The position numbers and the translations under genes are program-made. Below, piece after piece: positions 23,057 to 30,341 of a stretch of DNA of 43,793 nucleotides. How positions within the stretch are numbered: position 1 is the first letter of the stretch; every line of letters starts with the position of its first letter. The stretch is from contig CAJUMW010000004.1 in assembly GCA_910587625.1 (NCBI GenBank), positions 1 through 43,793 on the forward strand. Direction: 5' to 3'. The DNA comes from an uncultured Christensenellaceae bacterium. GTDB lineage: Bacteria; Bacillota; Clostridia; Christensenellales; Borkfalkiaceae. A model generated the notes under the pieces. That model was not told where the DNA came from and did not search any database. It worked only from the letters and a program-made list of their open reading frames with translations.

Positions 23057-23703
23057 TGTACAAACTTGTTATTTTCGATTTAGACGGAACATTGCTTGAT
23101 ACGCTTCCCGACCTGCAAGCCGTGCTTAACTTTTGTTTGAAAATGTCGGCTCTTCCCGAACTTTCGCTTGACGACACTAAAAAATTTATAGGCAACGGCG
23201 CAAAAAAACTTGTTGAACGCGCCGTCGGAGTCGATAACTCAAGCCTAGTCGAAGAGGTGTACCGCAATTATAACAAATATTTTGCGCAGTGCGACAACAG
23301 CCTTACAAGGCTGTTCGATGGCGTGGACGGGCTGCTCAAAAGGCTGAAAGACTTAAATATAAAGCTTACTATTCTTTCAAACAAGCCTCAGTACGGCGTA
23401 ACTTCCGCATATCAAAAGTTTTTAAGCGAATATCGTTTTGACGCGGTTTTGGGGCAAGCCGACGGCGTGCCGCTCAAACCTGACCCTTCAGTAACACTTG
23501 AAATTATAAATAATTTTGGATTACGGCGCGAAGAATGTCTGTTTGTCGGAGACGGAGAAACAGACGTTTTAACGGCAAAAAATGCAGGCGTAAACTGCGT
23601 TTCGGTGCTTTGGGGATACAGAACTTTAAAGCAGCTCGAAGAGGTGGGTGCAAAAACGTTTGTAAAAGATTGCGACGAGCTGTTAAATTTAATTATTTTA
23701 TAA
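23056..23703 (+). CDS. HAD-superfamily phosphatase, phosphoglycolate phosphatase-like
   Basis: A 215-residue protein with the HAD motifs: I, FDLDGTLLDT (nucleophile D8 and D10); II, LSNKP; III, K near LKPDPS; IV, VGDGETDVLTAKNAG. A helical cap between motifs I and II marks subfamily IA, which includes Gph and pyrophosphatase PpaX. The ATG shares its A with the argS stop, so the pair is translationally coupled. The physiological substrate is not readable; removal of 2-phosphoglycolate or of a toxic phosphoester is likely. Confidence 0.88.
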   Translation: MYKLVIFDLDGTLLDTLPDLQAVLNFCLKMSALPELSLDDTKKFIGNGAKKLVERAVGVDNSSLVEEVYRNYNKYFAQCDNSLTRLFDGVDGLLKRLKDLNIKLTILSNKPQYGVTSAYQKFLSEYRFDAVLGQADGVPLKPDPSVTLEIINNFGLRREECLFVGDGETDVLTAKNAGVNCVSVLWGYRTLKQLEEVGAKTFVKDCDELLNLIIL

Positions 23704-23721
23704 AATTTTCACTTAATTTTC

Positions 23722-23750
23722 TTGTAATTACAAAAAAGGTATGTTATATT
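23722..23750 (+). promoter_or_regulatory. Promoter of the rubrerythrin-like gene, with palindrome at -35
   Basis: TTGTAA (23722-23727), 17-nt spacer, TATATT (23745-23750). The -35 box is half of a perfect 12-bp palindrome TTGTAATTACAA (23722-23733), a plausible operator for a peroxide- or iron-responsive repressor. The AAAGGAG ribosome site is near 23787. Confidence 0.6.
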
Positions 23751-23802
23751 ATTACCATAAAGTTGTGCAAAACGGCACGCTTATAAAAGGAGTATTTAAA
23801 TT

Positions 23803-24288
23803 ATGAAAAAATGTGTAGTTTGTGGTGAGATAGTTGAAGACGGCGTAGACGTATGCCCCGTATGTAAAGCTAAAAAGTTTGTTCCCGTGTCCGGAGAGGC
23901 TAAATTTGCTTGCGAACACGTTATAGGCGACGGCAAAGTTGAAAACGAAGAAATTATGGAAGGGCTTCGCGCAAACTTTGCCGGGGAATGCACCGAAGTC
24001 GGTATGTATCTTGCAATGTCAAGAGTTGCAGACCGCGAGGGGTATCCCGAAATTGCCGAAGCTTACAAGCGCTACGCTTTGGAAGTGGTAACGCCTTCGA
24101 CTCAGAAAAACCTCGAACTTCGTGCAGCGGCCGAAACAGGCGCTTGCGAGGGAAAACTTGCAATTGCCAAGCTTGCTAAACAGCTCGGATATGACGCTAT
24201 TCACGACACCGTGCACGAAATGGCAAAGGACGAAGCAAGACACGGCGCAGGATTTGCTGGACTTTTAAAAAGATATTTCGGCAAATAA
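23803..24288 (+). CDS. Rubrerythrin-like (NADH peroxidase type) protein lacking one ExxH iron ligand segment
   Basis: Peroxide-scavenging diiron protein family of anaerobes. An N-terminal rubredoxin-type knuckle has C4-x2-C7 and C18-x2-C21; the ferritin-like part has ANFAGECTEVGMYLAM (E62, E65), ETGACEGK (E111, E116) and KDEARH (E144, H147). In relatives the helix after YKR reads roughly A-x-EEAEHAAKFAELLGEVV; here YKRYALE runs straight into VVTPST, so about 16 residues with the first ExxH pair are missing. The frame is intact, and the protein is 161 residues instead of about 178. Either the diiron site is impaired or the gene has been altered recently. It is monocistronic. Confidence 0.85.
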   Translation: MKKCVVCGEIVEDGVDVCPVCKAKKFVPVSGEAKFACEHVIGDGKVENEEIMEGLRANFAGECTEVGMYLAMSRVADREGYPEIAEAYKRYALEVVTPSTQKNLELRAAAETGACEGKLAIAKLAKQLGYDAIHDTVHEMAKDEARHGAGFAGLLKRYFGK

Positions 24289-24306
24289 TTTAATAAATTA
24301 AGCAGT

Positions 24307-24342
24307 AAAAGAGAGTAAGCGCTTTGCTTGCTCTCTTTTGTT
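24307..24342 (+). terminator. Terminator of the rubrerythrin-like gene
   Basis: A 14-bp stem AAAAGAGAGTAAGC/GCTTGCTCTCTTTT with one T-G pair (24307-24320 with 24326-24339), ending in TTTTGTTT. Confidence 0.85.
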
Positions 24343-24370
24343 TGGCGATACATTATTATTGAACAAGTGT

Positions 24371-24399
24371 TTGACATAGCGTTGTTTTTTCGCTATAAT
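24371..24399 (+). promoter_or_regulatory. Consensus promoter of the DUF3737 gene
   Basis: Perfect TTGACA (24371-24376) and TATAAT (24394-24399) with a 17-nt spacer. The ATG follows 12 nt after the -10 box, leaving an untranslated leader of only about four to six bases and no Shine-Dalgarno sequence. Confidence 0.8.
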
Positions 24400-24410
24400 A
24401 GTATAAAGTT

Positions 24411-25271
24411 ATGAAACAAATGAAAATTATCGAAAATAAAAAATTTCCGCTCGAAAGGGACTTGTATGCGGCTGAAAACGTGCTGCTAAAAAACTGTGTT
24501 TTTGACGGGGTGGAGGATGGAGAATCGGCGCTAAAAGAGGCAAAAAACGTAAGGCTTGAAGCCTGTTTTATGAACCTTCGCTATCCGCTTTGGCACGACG
24601 ACGGCGTGCAGCTTTACGAAGTTACGATGACGGATAAATGCCGTGCCGCGCTTTGGTACACAAACGACGTAAGCATTGAAAAAAGCAATCTTTTAGGTAT
24701 CAAGGCACTGCGCGAGTGCAGTAAAATTACTATATCGGGCAGCATGATAGTTTCCCCCGAATTTGGCTGGAAAAGCAGAAACATAAGCATAATCGACAGT
24801 AGTATAGAGAGCGAATATCTATTTTTAATGGCCTCGGATATCAAGCTTGACAGGGTAAATTTCAAGGGTAAATATTCCTTCCAGTACGTCGAAAATATGA
24901 CTATAGAAAACAGCATTCTCGACACTAAGGACGCATTTTGGCACACTAAAAACGTCACGGTAAAAAACTCGGTAATAAAGGGGGAATATCTTGCCTGGTA
25001 TTCCGAAAACCTAACGCTTATCAACTGTAAAATTATCGGCACCCAGCCGCTCTGCTATTGCAAGGGTCTGAAACTTATCGACTGCGAAATGGAAAATTGC
25101 GATTTTTCTTTTGAATATTCCGAAGTCGACGCAACCGTTCGCGGCAACATACTTTCTGTCAAAAACCCTAAATCCGGCACAATTACGGCGGACAGCATAA
25201 CGCAAGTTATCTATACGGATGACAGTAAGTATAGCTGTGATTGCCAAGTACTGCAAAAGGGTGCGGCTTAG
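24411..25271 (+). CDS. DUF3737-family protein, right-handed beta-helix type
   Basis: A 286-residue cytoplasmic protein of the DUF3737 family. The sequence is made of about 20-residue coils with recurring I/V-x-x-S/C-x-I/L patterns (VSIEKSNLLG, ISIIDSSIES, MTIENSILDT, VTVKNSVIKG, LTLINCKIIG), the signature of a parallel beta-helix. Aromatic and acidic positions such as PLWHDD, AFWHTK and LAWYSE repeat between coils and could line a binding face. No catalytic motif or secretion signal is seen. The ATG at 24411 is used because the promoter leaves no room for a leader; the ATG three codons later is an alternative. The role is unknown. Confidence 0.82.
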   Translation: MKQMKIIENKKFPLERDLYAAENVLLKNCVFDGVEDGESALKEAKNVRLEACFMNLRYPLWHDDGVQLYEVTMTDKCRAALWYTNDVSIEKSNLLGIKALRECSKITISGSMIVSPEFGWKSRNISIIDSSIESEYLFLMASDIKLDRVNFKGKYSFQYVENMTIENSILDTKDAFWHTKNVTVKNSVIKGEYLAWYSENLTLINCKIIGTQPLCYCKGLKLIDCEMENCDFSFEYSEVDATVRGNILSVKNPKSGTITADSITQVIYTDDSKYSCDCQVLQKGAA

Positions 25272-25294
25272 TTAAATTTTAGACGACATTATAT

Positions 25295-25321
25295 TCCCGT
25301 TGAAAATTCAACGGGATTTTC
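25295..25321 (+). terminator. Terminator of the DUF3737 gene
   Basis: A 9-bp stem TCCCGTTGA/TCAACGGGA with an AAAT loop, followed by TTTTC. The next promoter begins immediately after it. Confidence 0.75.
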
Positions 25322-25380
25322 TTGACAAAAATCAAAAATAAATATAAAATAAAATTGTTGATAACTCAACAATTTGAGTT
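25322..25380 (+). promoter_or_regulatory. Promoter with overlapping palindromes for marR-adh-aldh
   Basis: TTGACA (25322-25327), 17-nt spacer, TAAAAT (25345-25350). Two interlocked inverted repeats follow: TTGTTGA/TCAACAA (25355-25361 with 25366-25372) and AACTCAA/TTGAGTT (25363-25369 with 25374-25380). They cover the start site, as expected for an autoregulated MarR operon. Confidence 0.75.
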
Positions 25381-25397
25381 GTTTGGCGAGGTGGCAA

Positions 25398-25847
25398 ATG
25401 GAAAAAAGATTTGAAAATTTTACAACGTCTATACTCAGGCTCAACAAGCTGGTATCAAAAATAAAATTGCATGAAATGCGCGGTTACAATCTTAAAGCCA
25501 TACACGTTATGTGTCTTTACAGTCTTGCGGAAAGCAGCAACGGTCTTACGGCAAGCGAGCTTTGCCGGGTGACTTTAGAGGACAAGGCGGCAATTTCGCG
25601 TGCGCTTGACTTGTTGAGGGAAAAGGGCTATGTCGAGTGCGATACGCAAAAATACAACTCGCTGATAAAGCTGAGCGCCGAGGGGCAAAAGGTGGCGGTG
25701 TTTATAAACGAAAAGGCTCACAACGCAGTGCTTGCAGGCGGCAAAAACCTTACCGACAGCGAGAGGGAAATTTTTTATAAATGCCTTGATTCGATATCCG
25801 AAAATTTAGACGAATATTACAAGTATATTTCAAAAAATAACATTTGA
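25398..25847 (+). CDS. MarR-family transcriptional regulator
   Basis: A 149-residue winged-helix regulator. Helical dimerisation regions flank the DNA-binding core: GLTASELCRVTLEDKAAISR is the helix-turn-helix, LREKGYVECDT leads into the wing, and a long C-terminal helix completes the dimer interface. The ATG at 25398 was preferred over an in-frame TTG at 25374 because GAGGTGG lies just before it and the TTG is inside the operator palindrome. It begins 10 nt before the alcohol dehydrogenase start, so it probably represses itself and the two dehydrogenases until an aldehyde, alcohol or phenolic ligand binds. Confidence 0.85.
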   Translation: MEKRFENFTTSILRLNKLVSKIKLHEMRGYNLKAIHVMCLYSLAESSNGLTASELCRVTLEDKAAISRALDLLREKGYVECDTQKYNSLIKLSAEGQKVAVFINEKAHNAVLAGGKNLTDSEREIFYKCLDSISENLDEYYKYISKNNI

Positions 25848-25856
25848 GGAGAGAAA

Positions 25857-25928
25857 ATGAATTTATTTAAAAAGGCGTATTGTCGGATATTTCAGGGCGT
25901 GTTTAAATTGGCCCGTTTTGCCATATAA
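25857..25928 (+). other. Frame-displaced N terminus of the alcohol dehydrogenase
   Basis: A GAGGAG ribosome site precedes an ATG at 25857 whose frame reads MNLFKKAYCRIFQGVFKLAR and then meets a TAA at 25926-25928. This is the usual N-terminal helix of the neighbouring iron-containing dehydrogenase family. The body continues in the +1 frame from LPYKDPK at 25918. One extra (or two missing) bases in the C-G-T-T-T-T-G stretch at 25914-25920 account for the break. Confidence 0.75.
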
Positions 25929-27060
25929 AGACCCGAAAATAATAGATAAAGTGCAGGATATTCCGACTGTTTTAAAACAGAACGGCAAATTAAAGCCGCT
26001 TATCGTAACGGATAAAACCGTGCGCTCGCTCGGGCTTACTATTTTGCTTGAAGAAAAGCTTGTTGCCGAAGGGTTGCAGTACGCCGTTTTTGACGGGGTG
26101 GTGGCAAACCCCACTACCGACAATGTTGCCGGCGCTTTGAAAATTTACAGGGAGGGTAAATGCGACTGTCTTATCGCTTTTGGCGGCGGTTCCCCTATGG
26201 ATTGCGCAAAAGGTGTTGGCGCGCTTGTTGCAAGGCCTAAAAAAACTTTGGGCAAGCTTGGCGGCATTTTAAAAGTAAGAAAGAAAATTCCCCTGCTTGT
26301 AGCCGTTCCCACAACGGCGGGCACGGGCAGCGAAACTACGCTTGCGGCGGTAATAGTCGACTCGAAAACCCGTCATAAATATGCTATAAACGACTTTCCT
26401 CTAATCCCGAAATACGCGGTTTTGGACGAAGAAATTACTATGACTTTGCCTCAAAACGTCGTCGCTACTACTGGTATGGACGCGCTGACTCACGCAATCG
26501 AGGCGTTTATAGGCAAGAGCGGCAACCGTAAAACGAGAGCCGACGCATTGGAAGCAATTAAACTCGTCTTTGAAAATCTTGAAAAATCGTACTTCGAAAA
26601 GACGGCGGAATCGCGTAAAAATATGCTTATTGCATCACACAAGGCAGGCAGGGCTTTTTCAAAATCATACGTCGGGTACGTTCACGCGCTTGCGCACGCG
26701 CTCGGCGGCAAGTACAATACTCCGCACGGGCTGGCTAACGCCGTTATTTTGCCGTTAGTGCTTGAAGAGTACGCAAAGGCGGCGCATAAAAAGCTGTGGA
26801 AAATAGCGGTATATTGCGGACTTGTTCCCAAAACCGTCGGCTATTCGGAGGGCGCTAAGGCGGTAATAGAAAAAATAAAGCGTATGAATGTTGATATGGG
26901 AATACCTCAAACGCTGACTTTAAACCCCGAGGATTTGGACGAACTTTCGCGCTATGCCGAAAGGGAGGCAAACCCTCTGTATCCGGTGCCCGTGCTTTGG
27001 GACAGAAAGAAGCTTAAAAAAATGTATTTGAAGATAGGAGGGTTAAATGCAATCGATTGA
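25918..27060 (+). CDS. Iron-containing alcohol dehydrogenase, frameshifted near its start
   Basis: Family III NAD(P)-dependent alcohol dehydrogenase, interconverting alcohols and aldehydes with Fe2+. The 380 residues visible in this frame include the dinucleotide-binding GGGSPMDCAKG, the TTAGTGSE signature, and the metal ligands in DALTHAIEAF and HALAHALGGKYNTPHG. The frame begins at a TTG without a ribosome site; the natural ATG is at 25857 in another frame, so a single-base indel separates the first 20 or so codons from the body. It might be a recent mutation, a sequence error or, less likely, programmed frameshifting. The 3' end overlaps the aldehyde dehydrogenase start by 14 nt, supporting a two-step alcohol/aldehyde pathway under MarR control. 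Confidence 0.88.
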   Translation: MPYKDPKIIDKVQDIPTVLKQNGKLKPLIVTDKTVRSLGLTILLEEKLVAEGLQYAVFDGVVANPTTDNVAGALKIYREGKCDCLIAFGGGSPMDCAKGVGALVARPKKTLGKLGGILKVRKKIPLLVAVPTTAGTGSETTLAAVIVDSKTRHKYAINDFPLIPKYAVLDEEITMTLPQNVVATTGMDALTHAIEAFIGKSGNRKTRADALEAIKLVFENLEKSYFEKTAESRKNMLIASHKAGRAFSKSYVGYVHALAHALGGKYNTPHGLANAVILPLVLEEYAKAAHKKLWKIAVYCGLVPKTVGYSEGAKAVIEKIKRMNVDMGIPQTLTLNPEDLDELSRYAEREANPLYPVPVLWDRKKLKKMYLKIGGLNAID

Positions 27061-28426
27061 TTTGGCAAGCTTGGTCGAAAACCAGCGCAAATTTTTTGCC
27101 GAGGGCAAAACTCTTGACGTAAAGTATCGAATTCAGCATCTGAAAAAATTGTACAAGGCAATAAGCTCAAATCTCAACCTTATTCACGAGGGTTTAAAAA
27201 AAGATTTGGGCAAAAGCGAAAGCGAAAGTTATATGTGTGAAACGGGCTTGGTGCTCAGCGAACTTTCGTACATATTAAAGCACATAAAAAAATTTGCAAA
27301 GCCCAAAAGGGTAAAAACGCCGCTTGCGCAGTACGTTTCAAAGAGCTACCGTCAACCTATGCCCTACGGCACGGTGCTTGTTATGAACCCTTGGAACTAT
27401 CCGTTTTTACTTTCTATCGACCCGTTAATTGAGGCCGTTGCGGCGGGAAATACGGTTGTATTGAAGCTTAGCGCATATTCTCCAAACACAAATCAAGCTA
27501 TTAAAACGGTACTTGGCAGCGTATTCCCCGAGGAATATGTTGCGGTTTTATTCGGCGGTTCGCAAATAAACACCGCGCTTATGCAAATAAAGTTCGACTA
27601 TATCTTCTTTACGGGCAGCAAGCGCGTCGGGCAAATCGTCTATGAAAACGCCGCAAAAAATCTTACGCCCGTAAGCTTGGAGCTTGGCGGCAAAAGCCCT
27701 TGCATAGTCGATGAAACGGCAAATATCAAACTTGCGGCAAAGCGCATTGTCTGGGGCAAATTTTTAAACCTCGGTCAAACCTGCGTTGCGCCCGATTACA
27801 TACTCTGTTCTAAAAAGATACACTCGAAGCTTGTTGCGGAAATTAAAAAACAGATTGTATTGCAGTTCGGGGAAAATCCTCTTGAAAATCCCGATTACGG
27901 CAAAATTATCAACGAAAAGCACTATTTGCGCCTTTTAAATCTTTTAAACCCCGAAAAAACGGCGCACGGCGGCAGATGCGACCAAACCGCTCTAAAAATC
28001 GAACCTACAATTCTCGACAACGCGGCTTTTACCGACGCTGTTATGCAAGAAGAAATATTCGGCCCCATATTGCCCGTCATCGAGTATTCGAGCGATAGCG
28101 AGGTTATAGACTACGTTTCCGGGCATGACGCGCCGCTTGCGCTGTATGTCTTTTCTTCAAACAAAAAGGCAATCAAAAGGTTTACAACCACGCTCGGTTT
28201 CGGCGGAGGCTGTATAAACGACGTCGTAATTCATCTTGCAACCTCTTATATGCCGTTCGGCGGCTATAAAGAGAGCGGACTCGGCTCGTATCACGGCAAA
28301 ACCGGCTTCGATACCTTCACGCACTATAAAAGTATAGTCGATAAAAAGACGTTCATCGATTTGCCTATGCGTTACCAACCCTTTAAAAAATTTTATATGA
28401 AGCTTGTAAGGTTTTTCCTGCACTGA
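27047..28426 (+). CDS. Aldehyde dehydrogenase (class 3-like)
   Basis: NAD(P)-dependent oxidation of aldehydes to acids. The 459-residue length and lack of a long N-terminal extension fit the class 3/fatty-aldehyde dehydrogenase group. Key segments: MNPWNYPF (cofactor pocket), FTGSKRVGQIV, the general base in LELGGKSP (near E212) and the nucleophile in GQTCVAPDY (C246), then EEIFGPILPV and the C-terminal PFGGYKESGLGSYHGK. The ribosome site AGGAGG lies within the end of the alcohol dehydrogenase gene. The pair likely handles long-chain or aromatic aldehydes. Confidence 0.94.
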   Translation: MQSIDLASLVENQRKFFAEGKTLDVKYRIQHLKKLYKAISSNLNLIHEGLKKDLGKSESESYMCETGLVLSELSYILKHIKKFAKPKRVKTPLAQYVSKSYRQPMPYGTVLVMNPWNYPFLLSIDPLIEAVAAGNTVVLKLSAYSPNTNQAIKTVLGSVFPEEYVAVLFGGSQINTALMQIKFDYIFFTGSKRVGQIVYENAAKNLTPVSLELGGKSPCIVDETANIKLAAKRIVWGKFLNLGQTCVAPDYILCSKKIHSKLVAEIKKQIVLQFGENPLENPDYGKIINEKHYLRLLNLLNPEKTAHGGRCDQTALKIEPTILDNAAFTDAVMQEEIFGPILPVIEYSSDSEVIDYVSGHDAPLALYVFSSNKKAIKRFTTTLGFGGGCINDVVIHLATSYMPFGGYKESGLGSYHGKTGFDTFTHYKSIVDKKTFIDLPMRYQPFKKFYMKLVRFFLH

Positions 28427-28469
28427 AAAAAACAAAACTAAGGAGAAGTACGGGCGTAGTCTGCCCTAA

Positions 28470-28500
28470 AATCGTTCCTTATCGGAACGATTATTTGTTT
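28470..28500 (+). terminator. Terminator after the aldehyde dehydrogenase
   Basis: A 9-bp stem AATCGTTCC/GGAACGATT (28470-28478 with 28484-28492) is followed by ATTTGTTTT. A small GGGC/GCCC hairpin lies just before it (28452-28466). Confidence 0.75.
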
Positions 28501-28522
28501 TCGGAATTAAAAATAAAATATT

Positions 28523-28567
28523 AAATTCCCGTAGGGCGTGGCAAGTCACGCCCTACGGGAATTTTTT
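28523..28567. repeat. 18-bp perfect palindrome, REP-like or bidirectional terminator
   Basis: The arms 28523-28540 and 28547-28564 are perfectly complementary (core CCCGTAGGGCGTG) around a GCAAGT loop, with A/T runs outside. It can terminate transcription both ways, but the long GC-rich arm beginning CGTAGGGCGTG resembles dispersed palindromic repeats seen in many clostridial genomes. Copies elsewhere cannot be checked here. Confidence 0.7.
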
Positions 28568-28611
28568 CATATAATGTACTAACTGATTTTTACTTGGAGA
28601 AGTACATAGGA

Positions 28612-29385
28612 ATGGATTGGCTTTATAATTTTTCAGGCTGGCAGCTTGCGTTGATTGGAACGGCGTTTACCTGGGCAATGACCGCGCTGGGTGCGTCACT
28701 CGTATTTATTTATAAAAACGTAAGCCAAAACGCCTTTTCTTTTATGATGTCGAGCGCGGCCGGTATAATGCTTGCCTCGACTTTCTTTTCGCTTCTTTTG
28801 CCCGCAATCGAAACGGGCGGAGAGTTTTCATTTTTAATTCTTACCTTTGGCTTTATTCTCGGCGGTGCGCTTATAATCATAACCGACATAGTCATAAACA
28901 AGCTGAATATGTTTTCGGGAAATTTAAAAAAACGCAGTTGCGCCGTTATGTGTATTGCGGTTACAATGCACAATATTCCCGAAGGAATGGCTGTCGGCGT
29001 GGCTTTCGGCGCGCTCGCGTCCGGGCAGACGGTAGAGGCGGTTGCGGCGGTTATGCTTGCCGTGGGTATAGGTATTCAAAACTTTCCCGAGGGTATGTGC
29101 GTGGCGTTTCCGTTGAGGGCAAACGGACTTTCGCGCGGCAAATCTTTTTTGATAGGGCAATTTTCGGGTGCGGTTGAAATAGTGGCGGGAGTGATAGGCG
29201 CGCTTGCGGTTACGGCTGTAAACGGCATATTGCCCTGGGCGCTTGCCTTTTCCGCGGGCGCTATGATAGCCGTAGTTTGTTCGGAATTAATTCCCGAAAG
29301 CTTCGCACAGGGCAAAGTCAAAGCGACGGTGGGAATAATTTTCGGGTTTGCGCTTATGATGATTCTCGACCTCTGTTTCGGGTAA
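28612..29385 (+). CDS. ZIP-family metal transporter
   Basis: A 257-residue integral membrane protein with about eight helices. The metal-pathway motifs are HNIPEG in helix IV (TMHNIPEGMAVG) and QNFPEG in helix V (GIQNFPEGMCVA), the ZupT/GufA type pattern where His-Asn and Gln-Asn residues with Glu line the binuclear site. It probably imports zinc or another divalent ion such as iron or manganese. The ATG at 28612 has AGGA immediately upstream and GGAG 12 nt upstream; the TTG six codons earlier coincides with that GGAG and was not used. It is monocistronic after the REP-like palindrome. Confidence 0.9.
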   Translation: MDWLYNFSGWQLALIGTAFTWAMTALGASLVFIYKNVSQNAFSFMMSSAAGIMLASTFFSLLLPAIETGGEFSFLILTFGFILGGALIIITDIVINKLNMFSGNLKKRSCAVMCIAVTMHNIPEGMAVGVAFGALASGQTVEAVAAVMLAVGIGIQNFPEGMCVAFPLRANGLSRGKSFLIGQFSGAVEIVAGVIGALAVTAVNGILPWALAFSAGAMIAVVCSELIPESFAQGKVKATVGIIFGFALMMILDLCFG

Positions 29386-29442
29386 AATAAAGCGCGCATA
29401 TTTTGCAAGTATATTACTTTCTTTTTTTCGCAAAATAGTGTT

Positions 29443-30246
29443 ATGGAAAAGAACAGTTTAAAAAAGACTGCCGTCGTTGTCGGCGGCAGTTCGGGCATAG
29501 GGTTTGAAACCTGTCAAAAGCTTGTGAATAGGGGTTGGAACGTTGTAAACATTTCACGCACACCCTGTAAAAACTCGAAGGTTCATAACATAGCCGCGGA
29601 CGCGGCGGCGGGAACGGCGCTGTCCGACGCCATTCGCGGAGTTTCTGAAAAATATAATATTTCCGCTTTGATATACTGTGCAGGATTTTCAATGGCGGCG
29701 CCTATCGAATACGCGAAGGAGAGCGATTACAGATATCTTTTCGACGTAAACTATTTCGGCGCGCTGCAATGTATGCAGACTGTAATTCCGCTGTTCAAAA
29801 ACAAGGGCGGAAGAATAGTGCTTGTCGGCTCGCTCGGCGGAGATTTTCCCATAAGCTTCGACTGCTTTTACTCATCTTCTAAAGCTGCGCTGGAAATGCT
29901 TTGCCGCGCGGCATATTGCGAGTTGAAGCCCTACAACATCAAGGTTACGGGGCTTTTGCCGGGCGGTACTGCAACCAACTTTACATTTAAAAGAAAGGTC
30001 TATCCCGACGAGGAAAATAAGTCCTATTCGGGCAACGTCAACCGCGCCGTGGCTGCGCTTGCAAATATGGAGCAAAGCGGTATGCCGCCTTCGGACGTTG
30101 CTGAAATGATATACAATTTGCTTACGACGGACAAGCCACCCGTTATAAAAATTTGCGGCGTAAAGAATACTGTTTTAAGGTTTGTATCCCGTGTTATGCC
30201 CGAAAAGGTAACGCTGAAAATTAACGAGAGGATGTTTCATCAATGA
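29443..30246 (+). CDS. Short-chain dehydrogenase/reductase
   Basis: A 267-residue classical-type SDR. The cofactor glycine motif is GGSSGIG (14-20), the active-site serine S130 in VGSLGG, and the catalytic Y143-x3-K147 in FYSSSK; GLLPGGTATNF follows. ISRTPC after the second strand, with Arg, suggests NADPH preference. The C-terminal 60 residues are basic and hydrophobic (TVLRFVSRVMPEKVTLK), as in membrane-associated family members. It is followed, with a 4-nt overlap, by a 32-residue ORF and spoVAC, so it may belong to a sporulation operon; the substrate is unknown. Confidence 0.87.
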   Translation: MEKNSLKKTAVVVGGSSGIGFETCQKLVNRGWNVVNISRTPCKNSKVHNIAADAAAGTALSDAIRGVSEKYNISALIYCAGFSMAAPIEYAKESDYRYLFDVNYFGALQCMQTVIPLFKNKGGRIVLVGSLGGDFPISFDCFYSSSKAALEMLCRAAYCELKPYNIKVTGLLPGGTATNFTFKRKVYPDEENKSYSGNVNRAVAALANMEQSGMPPSDVAEMIYNLLTTDKPPVIKICGVKNTVLRFVSRVMPEKVTLKINERMFHQ

Positions 30247-30341
30247 AAAAAGATTTTGATTTTTCGCGCAGGGACGAGCGCGAAACGCTTTATAAAACGG
30301 TTAAAGAGGGGGGCGTAAAAAATGACAGGCAAATCCCGTGA
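30243..30341 (+). CDS. 32-residue ORF between the SDR gene and spoVAC
   Basis: ATGA overlap with the SDR gene; the frame reads MKKDFDFSRRDERETLYKTV and ends 19 nt inside spoVAC. It is highly charged, with no hydrophobic stretch. It may serve mainly to couple translation into spoVAC, or be the remains of another spoVA-cluster gene. Confidence 0.35.
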   Translation: MKKDFDFSRRDERETLYKTVKEGGVKNDRQIP

